64,000 bases of DNA from Deltaproteobacteria bacterium (GTDB lineage Bacteria; Myxococcota; Myxococcia; Myxococcales; SZAS-1): assembly GCA_018266075.1 (NCBI GenBank), contig JAFEBB010000011.1, forward strand, positions 1 to 64,000, in the 5' to 3' direction. Of the stretch, positions 42,503 through 50,308 are shown piece after piece (position 1 is the stretch's first letter; every line of letters starts with the position of its first letter). The notes below the pieces were generated by a model. That model had not been told where the DNA came from. It worked only from the letters and a program-made list of their open reading frames with translations, and did not search any database. Both the position numbers and the translations under genes were made by a program.

Positions 42503-43195
42503 CTACCAGGGCCACTGGAGGGGGGCGAATTTCTCGCCGGCGGCGCGGCGCAAGAGCGCCTCCACCCGGCGCTGCCACTGCGCGCCTTGCCGCTGCAGCT
42601 CCGACGGCGGCAAGTAGCCCTGCCGCCCCTGGAGCGCGACGACCTGGTCTGCGCGCGGGCGCATGGCCAGGAAGAAGCGCTCGGCGGCGCCGCGGACGAC
42701 GTCCAGAAACTCTTCGCGCGGCACCGACAGCGCGACGTCCTCGCAGGCGAGCTCCACGTGCTCGCCGCGATCGAGCACGAGCACGCGGGTGTCGCCGGGC
42801 AGGTACACCGAGCGCGCCACCAGGTGATCGCCCGCGGCGAGGACCTCGTCCGGCGGATCGTCGAGCTCGTCGTCGGTGGCGGCCACCATGGCCTCGTAGC
42901 GCGCGAGGATCTCCGCGGCGCTTCCCTCGCCCAGGAGCTCCGGCAGTGGCTGCGCGCGCACCTGGATGGCCAGCACCGAGGCCAGGTCGTCGAAGAGCGT
43001 GAGCAGGTGCACGTCGGGGCCGGCGAGCTTCTTCTCGGGCCAGCCCAGCGAGGCGTCGGGGAGCAGCCTGGTGCTGGCGTCGGTGAGCACCGCCGCGCCG
43101 TCGGAGAGCGCGTTGAAGCCCAGCATGGGCCGGCCCGCCAGCTTGGTCAGGCGACACTGGGGCACGGGCCGGAGCTCGAACTCGAAGGACAGCAT
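42503..43195 (-). CDS. unknown soluble protein
   Basis: 230 residues without signal peptide or membrane helix. The N-terminal half is beta-rich (LSFEFELRPVPQCRLTKLAG), the middle acidic (AATDDELDDPPDEVLAAGDH), and the end helical and basic with WQRRVEALLRRAAGEKF. One or two Cys only. No motif is recognised. Start ATG at 43195 is 174 bp from the divergent CFI-box gene, a gap that contains a heptamer repeat. Confidence 0.65.
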   Translation of the reverse strand: MLSFEFELRPVPQCRLTKLAGRPMLGFNALSDGAAVLTDASTRLLPDASLGWPEKKLAGPDVHLLTLFDDLASVLAIQVRAQPLPELLGEGSAAEILARYEAMVAATDDELDDPPDEVLAAGDHLVARSVYLPGDTRVLVLDRGEHVELACEDVALSVPREEFLDVVRGAAERFFLAMRPRADQVVALQGRQGYLPPSELQRQGAQWQRRVEALLRRAAGEKFAPLQWPW

Positions 43196-43288
43196 CCACT
43201 CCCCGATGGCCTGCGAAGCGCGCCTGTCTACCAGAAGTCACCCACTCGGTGACAACTGCCCCGCTTCCTGGCTCGACCGAACCCGGAA

Positions 43289-43312
43289 CGAGGAACCAGG
43301 AACCAGGAACTG
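43289..43312 (+). repeat. AGGAACC/CCAGGAA heptamer repeat
   Basis: CGAGGAACCAGGAACCAGGA followed by ACT, the third full copy of this heptamer array. A facing CTTCCTGG lies about 25 bp upstream, allowing a hairpin. Sits in the divergent gap before the CFI-box gene. Confidence 0.7.
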
Positions 43313-43369
43313 CCTTGACAGTCCGTGCCAGCCTGAGCACTGCTGCACCGATTCGATCGGAGCGCCGTC

Positions 43370-44452
43370 TTGGACCTGGGCGACGAGATCCTGGCCCGCG
43401 CCCGCGACGCCGCCGCGCGGACCAACCCCGTGCCCGCCACCGACGCGGAGTTGGAAGCGCTTCGCGTCGAAGCCATGGAGCAGCTGGCGCTCATCCCCGA
43501 GCCGCCGGCCTATCGCCGCGCGAGCGATCCCGCGCGTGAGGCGGCCAAGGCCCGACTGGGCGCGGCCGAGGCGCTCCTGGAGCGGGCGCTGCTCTTCCGC
43601 AAGGCGTCGGCCGGCAGCAAGCTGGAGCCGCAGGGCCGCTCCATCGCCGAGGCGCTCGAAGCCCAGGTGAGCGCTCTCGCGGCCATCGCTTCAGGCCAGG
43701 TGGTGAAGGGCGAGCAGCTCGTGGACAAGGCCCGCGTGCGCGCGCGCGCGGTGAGCGAGCTGGCGGCCGCGTTCCATCGCGTGAACGCCGAGCAGAAGCC
43801 GGTCTTCGTGCGCCAGACGGGCGTGTCGCGGTTCGATCCCCACGAGCCCGAGCACCTCGAGGTCACGCTGCCCTGCCCCAGCCCGAGCTGCCGCAAACCC
43901 GCGCTCTACGCGCTCTCCACGCGCTCGCCCACCCATCGCTTCACCTGCACCACCTGCCGCACGCCGTTCGTGGGCTACTTCGGCGAGGTGCGCAGCGTCG
44001 AAGCAGTCCGCCATCCGCGCTTCACGCACTACGCGCTGCAGGTGGAAGAGGTCGGCGGCCGCGATCGGCGCGTGGAGTTCGACGACGCCTCGGGCGGCAA
44101 CCTCCCCGTGGCCCCGCGCGATCTGGTGGCGCTGCTCTACAACCAGGGGCAGTCGCTGGCCGCGGTGGAGAACCTCTCGAGCGCGCGCGTGCTCTGGGTG
44201 CGGCCCAAGGACAACTGCTTCCTGGCCACGGCCGCCTACGGCCCCGACGCGCCCGAGCTCGACACCTTCCGCGCCTTTCGCGACGAGGTGCTCCTGCCGC
44301 ACCGCACTGGACGGGCCCTGGTGCGCGCGTACTACGCGGTCGGTCCCCACCTCGCGGCGCCCGTGAAGCGCTCGCCGGTGTTGCGCGTGTGGATACGCGG
44401 CGTGCTGGAGCCGCTGAGGGGAGAACTGGAGCGGCGGGGACTGGGCCGTTAG
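43370..44452 (+). CDS. CFI-box C-terminal domain protein with zinc ribbon
   Basis: 360 residues from a TTG (GGAG 7 nt upstream). Residues 1-150 are helical. A zinc ribbon follows (PCPSPSCRKP then FTCTTCRTPF, about 165-205), then a beta-rich segment. The end is the CFI-box C-terminal domain, CFLATAAYGPDAPELDTFRA, FRDEVLLPHRTGRALVRAYY, VGPHLA. This domain is widespread at bacterial C-termini. Its function is not established as far as I know. The conserved Cys begins the box. No signal peptide is visible. The thioredoxin gene begins only 3 bp after the stop. Confidence 0.75.
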   Translation: MDLGDEILARARDAAARTNPVPATDAELEALRVEAMEQLALIPEPPAYRRASDPAREAAKARLGAAEALLERALLFRKASAGSKLEPQGRSIAEALEAQVSALAAIASGQVVKGEQLVDKARVRARAVSELAAAFHRVNAEQKPVFVRQTGVSRFDPHEPEHLEVTLPCPSPSCRKPALYALSTRSPTHRFTCTTCRTPFVGYFGEVRSVEAVRHPRFTHYALQVEEVGGRDRRVEFDDASGGNLPVAPRDLVALLYNQGQSLAAVENLSSARVLWVRPKDNCFLATAAYGPDAPELDTFRAFRDEVLLPHRTGRALVRAYYAVGPHLAAPVKRSPVLRVWIRGVLEPLRGELERRGLGR

Positions 44453-44455
44453 GGT

Positions 44456-45022
44456 GTGCGGGTGAGCAAGTCTGCGGACAAGGTCCTCCTCTTCGTGCTG
44501 GTGGCGCTGATCTCGGCTGCCGTGGTGGGCGGGATCCTCGACGCCGTCCAGAACGGCTCGGAGGAGTCTCAGCACCTGCTGGCCAAGGGCGCGCCCGCGC
44601 CGGCCTTCACTGCCATCCGCCACGCGGACAAGCAGCCGGTGAAGAGCGAGGACCTCAAGGGCAAGGTCGTGGTGCTGGACTTCTGGGGCACCTGGTGTGG
44701 GCCGTGTCGCGCAGAAGCGCCGGTGGTCCGAAACCTGGCCAACGCCTACGCGTCTCAAGGAGTCGTGGTCCTGGCGATGAACAGCGACGGAACGGGCGAC
44801 GGCCCGGAGAGCCCTGAAGAGGTGCAGCAGTTCCTCGACGCGGCCAAGCTCGCGGACTACCCGGTGGTCTACCCGCAGCGCAGCGCACTGGCGGACTTCA
44901 AGGTCGAGAGCTTCCCGACGCTCTACGTCATCGGCCGCGACGGCAAGGTCGCCTTCCGCGACGTGGGCGAGGTCTCCGAGCGCCGGCTTCGGGAGGCCAT
45001 CGACGCCGCGCTCAAGGGATGA
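44456..45022 (+). CDS. membrane-anchored TlpA/ResA-like thioredoxin
   Basis: 188 residues. An uncleaved-looking N-terminal helix (VLLFVLVALISAAVVGGIL) anchors a thioredoxin fold in the periplasm. The redox motif is WCGPC in VVLDFWGTWCGPCRAEAPVV, followed by VLAMNSDGTGD and the cis-Pro loop VESFPTLYVIGRDGKV. TlpA/ResA relatives reduce disulphides, for example in cytochrome c maturation; the partner here is unknown. A GTG at 44462 is an equally possible start. It lies 3 bp after the CFI-box protein gene, so the two are probably co-transcribed. Confidence 0.9.
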   Translation: MRVSKSADKVLLFVLVALISAAVVGGILDAVQNGSEESQHLLAKGAPAPAFTAIRHADKQPVKSEDLKGKVVVLDFWGTWCGPCRAEAPVVRNLANAYASQGVVVLAMNSDGTGDGPESPEEVQQFLDAAKLADYPVVYPQRSALADFKVESFPTLYVIGRDGKVAFRDVGEVSERRLREAIDAALKG

Positions 45023-45082
45023 GACTCTGATGAGGAGCTGGCTATAGTCGGCGGCTCGGCGGGCGCAGCCCGCGGGGGAATC

Positions 45083-47059
45083 GTGGCAAAGCAGGTACTG
45101 ATCATCGAGGACGACGACGGCGTGGGCAAAGCCATGGCCGAGCTGCTGGTCGGCCTGGGCGAGGTCACGGCGGTCATCGCCAAGAACGGCGCGACGGCCG
45201 TCGAGAAGTTTGGCCAGGCCATGTTCGACCTGGTCACCCTCGACATCCTGCTGCCCGGCGGCATGGACGGCTACAAGGTCGCCGAGGCCATCCGCGAGCG
45301 CTCGGCGGACGTGCCCATCGTGGTCATCTCCGGGTTCGTGAAGGACCCCAAGGTTCAGAAGGACCTGCAGACCCGCTTCAACATCAAGACCATCCTCCAG
45401 AAGCCCATGAAGCCCGACGAGGCCAAGGCGGCCTTCAACGCGGCCTTGGGCCTTCGCGCGACCAGCACCGCCGCCGCCATTGCGCCCGAGCAGAGCGGCC
45501 CCACGCGGATGGAGGGCTTCAGCGTCGACCTGGGCGACGTGCCCGTGCCGATGCTGTTCGGCGAGCTGTTCCGCCGCAAGGCCGAGGGCGTGCTCGACCT
45601 GATCCGCGGCAACACGAAGAAGCGCTTCTACTTCCAGCGCGGCTTCTTCCGCTACGCCACCTCCAACGTGAAGGCCGAGACCATCTCCGGCCTGCTCGCA
45701 GCGAAGGGCGTGCCCGACGCGAAGATCAACCAGGCCATGGCCACCGCCAAGCAGGAAGGCGCGACCCTCACCGATGCGTTGGTGGAGCTCCGGGTCATCG
45801 CCGAGCGCGACGTGAACCCGCTCCTGGTGCAGCAGACCGAAGAGGTGGCCACCACGGCGCTGAGCTGGACCGAGGGCAGCGCCACCTTCAAGCCGTCGGC
45901 GGTCGACTCGGGCCCCGAGGGCCGCGCGAACCCGGTGATCGTGGTCCTCAAGGGGCTCAAGCGGCTCTCCACGCCGGAGCAGGCGCGCGCCGCGCTCTCC
46001 ACCGAGGGCAAGTCCGTCCTCGAGCGCACGCCGGAGTTCGAGCGCGAGCTCTTCGCCATCCGCGCGATCTTCGGCGGCGAGGCCATCAGCCCCGCCATCA
46101 ACGGCAAGCTCACCGTGGCCGAGCTGCTCGGCCGCGCCAAGCCGCCCGACCTGGTCTTGCTCCAGGGCCTCTTCGCCACCGGCCTCGCGCGGGTGAAGGG
46201 CCAGATGCCGGTCACGCTCGGCGCGCGGCCCGCGGAGGCGAGCGGGCCCCAGCCGACCAACGTGGCCCGGCCAGCCACCTCGCCCGTGAACAGGCGGCAT
46301 ACCGCCGAGGAGCAGGACGCGCGCAAGCTCGTGCAGGCGGAGCACAAGCGCCTCGCGGGCGCCACCACGCACTACCAGGTGCTCGGCGTGGACAGCCGCA
46401 CCGACGCCGCCGGCATCAAGAGCGCCTACTTCGGCAAGGCCCGCCAGTTCCACGCCGACAGCTTCGCCGGCCTCGAGCTCGGCGACGCCCAGCCGCTCCT
46501 CGAGGAGGTCTTCAAGCGCATCACCGAGGCCAACCGGGTGCTCTCCAGCGAGGACGAGCGCGCCACCTACGACCTCATCCTCAGCAACAAGGCCAAGGGC
46601 CTGCCCACCTCGGTCGAGCAGATCATGCAGGCCGAGGCCACCTTCCAGCGCGCCGAGGGCAGCCGCAAGGCCGGCCGCTTGAAGGACGCCGAGAAGCTCT
46701 ACCGCGAGGCCGTCGGCCTGAACGCCGGCGACGCGAACTACATCTTCCAGCTCGCGCAGCTGGTGCACCAGCTCCAGGGAAAGTCTGGCGCGTCCGAGGT
46801 GTTGGACCTGCTGGACAAATCCCTCAAGATCAAGCAGGATAACCTGGCTGCACAGGTGTTGAGGGGCCAGCTGCTCCTCGACGCCGGCAAGGCCAAAGAA
46901 GCCCTGGAGATTGGGCGCCACGTCATGGGCGCCAGTGCGGGTTTTCCGGGAGCGATGGATCTCATCAAGGCCGCCAAGGCCGCAGCCGCGGGAGGCGGCG
47001 CGACCGAGGGAGAGAAGGGCGGCTTGTTCGGCAAGCTGTTCGGGGGCAAAGGCAAGTAG
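45083..47059 (+). CDS. REC - PATAN/DUF4388 - J-like - TPR protein
   Basis: 658 residues from a GTG. A receiver domain (1-125) has its Asp near 54 in TLDILLPGGMDG and Lys in LQKPMKPDEA. A PATAN/DUF4388-type domain follows (about 145-260; VPVPMLFGELFRRKAEGVLD, KKRFYFQRGFFRYATSN). Residues of about 425-500 form a J-like domain, HYQVLGVDSRTDAAGIKSAY, in which the HPD tripeptide that activates DnaK is HAD (ARQFHADSF). A TPR tail (510-620) and a GGLFGKLFGGKGK end close it. The protein is cytoplasmic and has no output DNA-binding domain, so it likely signals by protein contacts. Confidence 0.85.
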   Translation: MAKQVLIIEDDDGVGKAMAELLVGLGEVTAVIAKNGATAVEKFGQAMFDLVTLDILLPGGMDGYKVAEAIRERSADVPIVVISGFVKDPKVQKDLQTRFNIKTILQKPMKPDEAKAAFNAALGLRATSTAAAIAPEQSGPTRMEGFSVDLGDVPVPMLFGELFRRKAEGVLDLIRGNTKKRFYFQRGFFRYATSNVKAETISGLLAAKGVPDAKINQAMATAKQEGATLTDALVELRVIAERDVNPLLVQQTEEVATTALSWTEGSATFKPSAVDSGPEGRANPVIVVLKGLKRLSTPEQARAALSTEGKSVLERTPEFERELFAIRAIFGGEAISPAINGKLTVAELLGRAKPPDLVLLQGLFATGLARVKGQMPVTLGARPAEASGPQPTNVARPATSPVNRRHTAEEQDARKLVQAEHKRLAGATTHYQVLGVDSRTDAAGIKSAYFGKARQFHADSFAGLELGDAQPLLEEVFKRITEANRVLSSEDERATYDLILSNKAKGLPTSVEQIMQAEATFQRAEGSRKAGRLKDAEKLYREAVGLNAGDANYIFQLAQLVHQLQGKSGASEVLDLLDKSLKIKQDNLAAQVLRGQLLLDAGKAKEALEIGRHVMGASAGFPGAMDLIKAAKAAAAGGGATEGEKGGLFGKLFGGKGK

Positions 47060-47389
47060 GACGCCGGACGCAACGCCGGGCTCGGGCCTGGCGACAACTG
47101 CAGCCGGTGCAGATGTTCACGGAGTCTGGTTCAGGGCTCTTGTGGCGGCCAGCAAACCGCCCGGTCCGAAAGCCGGAACCCGAGGGAGCCGAGGCCACCG
47201 GAAGGTGGCCCTGACCGCGCGAGCCTGAGGGCACTGGGTCCTTGACCGCTGCAGGTCGCGAGCACGGAAGCACAGCGTCCGCCACCTGGCGCCCATGCGC
47301 CGAGCGGACCCTCACAGCCATCCCGCCGACGCTCCGGCCGAAGGAGCGACTCGTGCGCGGCGTTGTACCCACGACGGAGAGTCGCACCG
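47060..47389 (+). promoter_or_regulatory. 330-bp rho leader with hairpins
   Basis: No gene is visible. The stretch is hairpin-rich on the plus strand: GGCCACC (47193-47199) pairs with GGTGGCC (47204-47210) around a GGAA loop, and CGCTCC (47330-47335) pairs with GGAGCG (47343-47348). CCGGTCCGAAAGCCGG is a third, smaller fold. No known riboswitch class was recognised. Rho genes are often autoregulated through their leaders, which makes an attenuation region a sensible guess. Confidence 0.45.
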
Positions 47390-48937
47390 ATGAGTGAAGA
47401 GCAGGTCCCGCCCTCAGGCAATCCTTCCGGCGCCAATGCACCCCAGGCGTCCGGCTCCGCTGGCCAATCTTCGTCGCAGGGCGGACAGCCCGCGAGCTCG
47501 GGTCAGCCGCAGTTCAGCAGCGCCCAGCCCAACTTCAACCAGCAAGGCGGCGGCTTTGGCCAGGGTGGTCAGGGCCAAGGCCAGGGCCAGGGCCGCGGGG
47601 GGCGCCGCCGCCGTCGCCGCCGTCGCGGCAAGAACCGTGGGCCGCAGCAGCTCGACGCCAACGGCAACCCCATTCCGCAGCAGAGCTTCCAGCAGCAGGG
47701 CCAGGGCGGCGAGGCGTACGTGCCGCAGGTGGGCCCGGACGGCCAGCCGCTGCCGCCGCCGCAGGGGGCGCCCCAGGGCCAGCCCGGCCAGCAGCAGCAG
47801 CAGCAGCAGTTCCAGCCGCGCCCGCCGCCTCCGCCGGTGCAGACGTTCGCCGTGGAGGGCGTGCTCGACACCGAGGTGAAGGGCGCCTTCGCCTTCCTGC
47901 GCAACCCCAAGCGCCAGTGCGCGAGCTCGCCGGATGATCCGGAAGTGCCGCGTCCGCTGGTGCAGCGCCTCCGTTTGCGCGCGGGCCAGATGGTGACCGC
48001 GCAGGCCACGCAGCGCGGCGCGCGGCCGCAGGTGCAGCGCATCGAGACCGTGGACGGCCAGACGCCGGACGTGGCCATCAACGCGCCGCACTTTGCGGAT
48101 CTGACCGTGGTCGATCCCGTTCAGCGCATCGATCTCGAGTACGACCGCAAGGAGATGGTGACGCGCGTCCTCGACTTGATCGCGCCCATCGGCTTCGGCC
48201 AGCGCGGCCTGATCGTCGCGCCGCCGAAGACGGGCAAGACCATCATGCTCATGCGGTGCGCCAACGCGATCAGCACCAACCATCCGAAGGCGAAGTTGAT
48301 GGTGCTGCTCATCGACGAGCGCCCCGAGGAAGTCACCGACATGCGCCGCAACATCCAGGGCGAAGTCATTGCCTCCTCGAGCGACCGCGACACCAAGGAG
48401 CACATCCGCCTGGCCGAGCTCACCCTGGAGCGCGCCAAGCGCCTGGTCGAGCGCGGCGAGGACGTGGTGATCCTGCTCGACTCGATCACCCGATTGGCGC
48501 GCGCCTACAACAAGGACATCGAGGGCTCGGGCCGCACGCTCTCGGGCGGCGTGGATCAGCGCGCGCTGGAGCGTCCGAAGAAGCTGTTCGGCGCGGCGCG
48601 CAAGATCGAAGAGGGCGGCTCGCTGACCATCCTCGGCACGGCGCTGGTGGACACCGGCAGCCGCATGGACGAGGTGATCTTCGAGGAGTTCAAGGGCACC
48701 GGCAACATGGAGGTCACCCTCGACCGCCAGCTCTCGGAGAAGCGCATCTGGCCGGCCATCAATATCCCGGCCTCCGGCACGCGCAAGGAAGAGAAGCTGA
48801 TGGATCACAAAGAGTTCGACAAGGTGAAGAAGCTCCGCCAGATGCTCTATTCGATGAAGCCGGCCGACGCGATGGAGAAGCTGGTGAAGAAGCTCGCCGA
48901 GTACGACTACAACTCGGAGTTCCTCGAGGAGCTGTAG
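47390..48937 (+). CDS. rho: transcription termination factor Rho with disordered N-terminal extension
   Basis: 515 residues, the hexameric RNA-dependent ATPase that ends transcription; E. coli Rho has 419. The first 150 residues are low complexity, Gln/Gly/Ser/Pro-rich with a run of eight Arg ([12 protein letters not shown]). The RNA-binding cold-shock-like domain follows ([20 protein letters not shown]), then Walker [25 protein letters not shown], the Q/R-loop region and [10 protein letters not shown]. The start ATG at 47390 follows GGAGAG. The extension may bind RNA or drive condensation, as proposed for extended Rho proteins elsewhere. A convergent terminator-like hairpin follows the stop. 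Confidence 0.97.
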   Translation: MSEEQVPPSGNPSGANAPQASGSAGQSSSQGGQPASSGQPQFSSAQPNFNQQGGGFGQGGQGQGQGQGRGGRRRRRRRRGKNRGPQQLDANGNPIPQQSFQQQGQGGEAYVPQVGPDGQPLPPPQGAPQGQPGQQQQQQQFQPRPPPPPVQTFAVEGVLDTEVKGAFAFLRNPKRQCASSPDDPEVPRPLVQRLRLRAGQMVTAQATQRGARPQVQRIETVDGQTPDVAINAPHFADLTVVDPVQRIDLEYDRKEMVTRVLDLIAPIGFGQRGLIVAPPKTGKTIMLMRCANAISTNHPKAKLMVLLIDERPEEVTDMRRNIQGEVIASSSDRDTKEHIRLAELTLERAKRLVERGEDVVILLDSITRLARAYNKDIEGSGRTLSGGVDQRALERPKKLFGAARKIEEGGSLTILGTALVDTGSRMDEVIFEEFKGTGNMEVTLDRQLSEKRIWPAINIPASGTRKEEKLMDHKEFDKVKKLRQMLYSMKPADAMEKLVKKLAEYDYNSEFLEEL

Positions 48938-48963
48938 GCTGTATTAACGAGCTGGTTAACGAG

Positions 48964-49002
48964 CGCCGCCGCGGCCGTCAGGCTCGGGCGGCGTTCGTGT
49001 TT
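48964..49002 (+). terminator. possible terminator after rho
   Basis: CGCCGCC (48964-48970) pairs with GGCGGCG (48987-48993), followed by TTCGTGTTT. It lies between convergent genes and could serve either strand. Confidence 0.45.
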
Positions 49003-49008
49003 CCGCGG

Positions 49009-49320
49009 TCAGTCGTGGAGAAGCTCGAAGCCGCATTTCCTGCAGTTCTTGCGCACTGGCAGCACGGTCTTTCCTGGCATCCAGCGCGTCCGACATTGCG
49101 GACAGCGGAACAGCTTGATCCACGTCGACGCGCCAAAGAGAAACGCGAACACGGCGATCACCGAAGCGGACCATGCGTCGCGTTCGCCGACACCCCGCCG
49201 AAGAAGAACCTCGTAGAGGGTCACCGCCGCCGCCACGCCGAGAGGAACCGCAGTCCAAATGGCGATCACGCGACGCCGCATGTCGCGCCACGCGCGGTCG
49301 TGAAGCTCCGCGGGCGTCAT
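49009..49320 (-). CDS. two-helix membrane protein with zinc ribbon
   Basis: 103 residues. Two hydrophobic segments (IAIWTAVPLGVAAAVTLYEV, about 19-38, and VIAVFAFLFGASTWI, about 54-68) precede a C-terminal zinc ribbon with two Cys pairs, FRCPQCRTRW and KNCRKCGFEL. The ribbon should face the cytoplasm. Its ATG overlaps the stop of the phosphatase gene by 4 nt (ATGA), so the two are coupled. No family named. Confidence 0.75.
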   Translation of the reverse strand: MTPAELHDRAWRDMRRRVIAIWTAVPLGVAAAVTLYEVLLRRGVGERDAWSASVIAVFAFLFGASTWIKLFRCPQCRTRWMPGKTVLPVRKNCRKCGFELLHD

Positions 49321-50123
49321 CCCTCGAGCGACTCCTTCACCACCTTCAGCATCTCGGGATGAAGCTTCCCGTTCGACGCGAGCACGTCCGCGTTCGCGAG
49401 ATCCAGCTTGCCGCCCTCGAGGTGCGTGACCGTCCCGCCGGCCTCGGTGATGAGCAGCATGCCCGCGGCGACGTCCCAGGCCTTGAGCTTGAACTCGAAG
49501 AAGCCGTCGAAGCGGCCGCAGGCCACGTACGCGAGATCCAGCGCCGCCGAGCCCATGCGCCGCATGCCCCGCGCGCGACACGCGAAGTGATCGAAGAGCG
49601 TGAGCGTCCGCTCCGGATTGGCCCACATGTCATACGGAAAGCCGGTGGCGAGCAGCGCGTTGCCGAGATCGTCGGCGGTGGTCACCCGAATAGGCCGATC
49701 GTTCAGGCTGGCGCCCTCCCCTTTGCCTGCCGTGAAGAGCTCGTTGCGCACCGGATCGAGAATCGCGCCCGCGAGCACGCCCTGCGGGCCCTCGACCGCC
49801 ACAGACACGCAGTAGTGCGGCACGCCATGCGCGTAGTTGGTGGTCCCGTCGAGCGGGTCGATGATCCACCGGTACGGCGCGCTGCCCGCGCCGGTGCCGC
49901 TCTCCTCCGCGAGCACCGCGTGCTCCGGATACGCCGCGCGCAAGTGCGCCAGGATGCGCGCCTCGCTGGCCTTGTCGGCGTCGGTGACCAGGTCGATGCC
50001 GCCCTTGAAGGCGATCTCCCGGTGCTGCGCCAACCGAGCGGTCAGCTCCTCGCCGCCCACGCGCGCGGCTGCGGTGGCCGTCGCCCGGAGCGCTGACACG
50101 GTCGGTTCCGCGGAGTGTCCCAT
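49317..50123 (-). CDS. inositol-monophosphatase family phosphatase
   Basis: 268 residues, a magnesium-dependent phosphatase of the inositol monophosphatase / SuhB family. The metal-binding motifs are DLVTDADKASE, VLAEESG, WIIDPLDGTTNYAHG and LKAWDVAAGMLLITEAGG, in the expected order and spacing. Substrates may be myo-inositol phosphates or related sugar phosphates; some relatives also modulate transcription or ribosome assembly. Length is normal for the family. Co-transcribed with the downstream zinc-ribbon membrane protein. Divergent from the large Cys-rich lipoprotein gene across 185 bp. Confidence 0.92.
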   Translation of the reverse strand: MGHSAEPTVSALRATATAAARVGGEELTARLAQHREIAFKGGIDLVTDADKASEARILAHLRAAYPEHAVLAEESGTGAGSAPYRWIIDPLDGTTNYAHGVPHYCVSVAVEGPQGVLAGAILDPVRNELFTAGKGEGASLNDRPIRVTTADDLGNALLATGFPYDMWANPERTLTLFDHFACRARGMRRMGSAALDLAYVACGRFDGFFEFKLKAWDVAAGMLLITEAGGTVTHLEGGKLDLANADVLASNGKLHPEMLKVVKESLEG

Positions 50124-50308
50124 GCTCGCATCCTAGGTCCTGCCTCGACGCTGCGCAGCGCTCTCCAACGATCCGCGCGCGCTGGGGATGCGCGCCTTCA
50201 GGAACTCGAAATACGCCGTCCAGGAACTGCCCCTTTGATCCGAAACCAGCGTAGGATTTGAACGTTTGCGCCGGCGGCCGGCCACTGCCTGAGCGCCCGG
50301 AGGTTGCA

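Noticed and set aside
43315-43360. Promoter from TTGACA at 43315 for the CFI-box gene
   Set aside because: The -35 is perfect but no -10-like hexamer lies 16-18 nt downstream.
43691-46921. 1076-codon open frame antisense to the CFI-box, thioredoxin and REC-PATAN-J genes
   Set aside because: Crosses three real genes and their gaps; no motif, shadow composition.
47101-47240. Known riboswitch (cyclic-di-GMP or guanidine class) in the rho leader
   Set aside because: Isolated matches such as AGCAAACC and GGTCCGAAAG occur, but the remaining conserved cores of these classes are absent.
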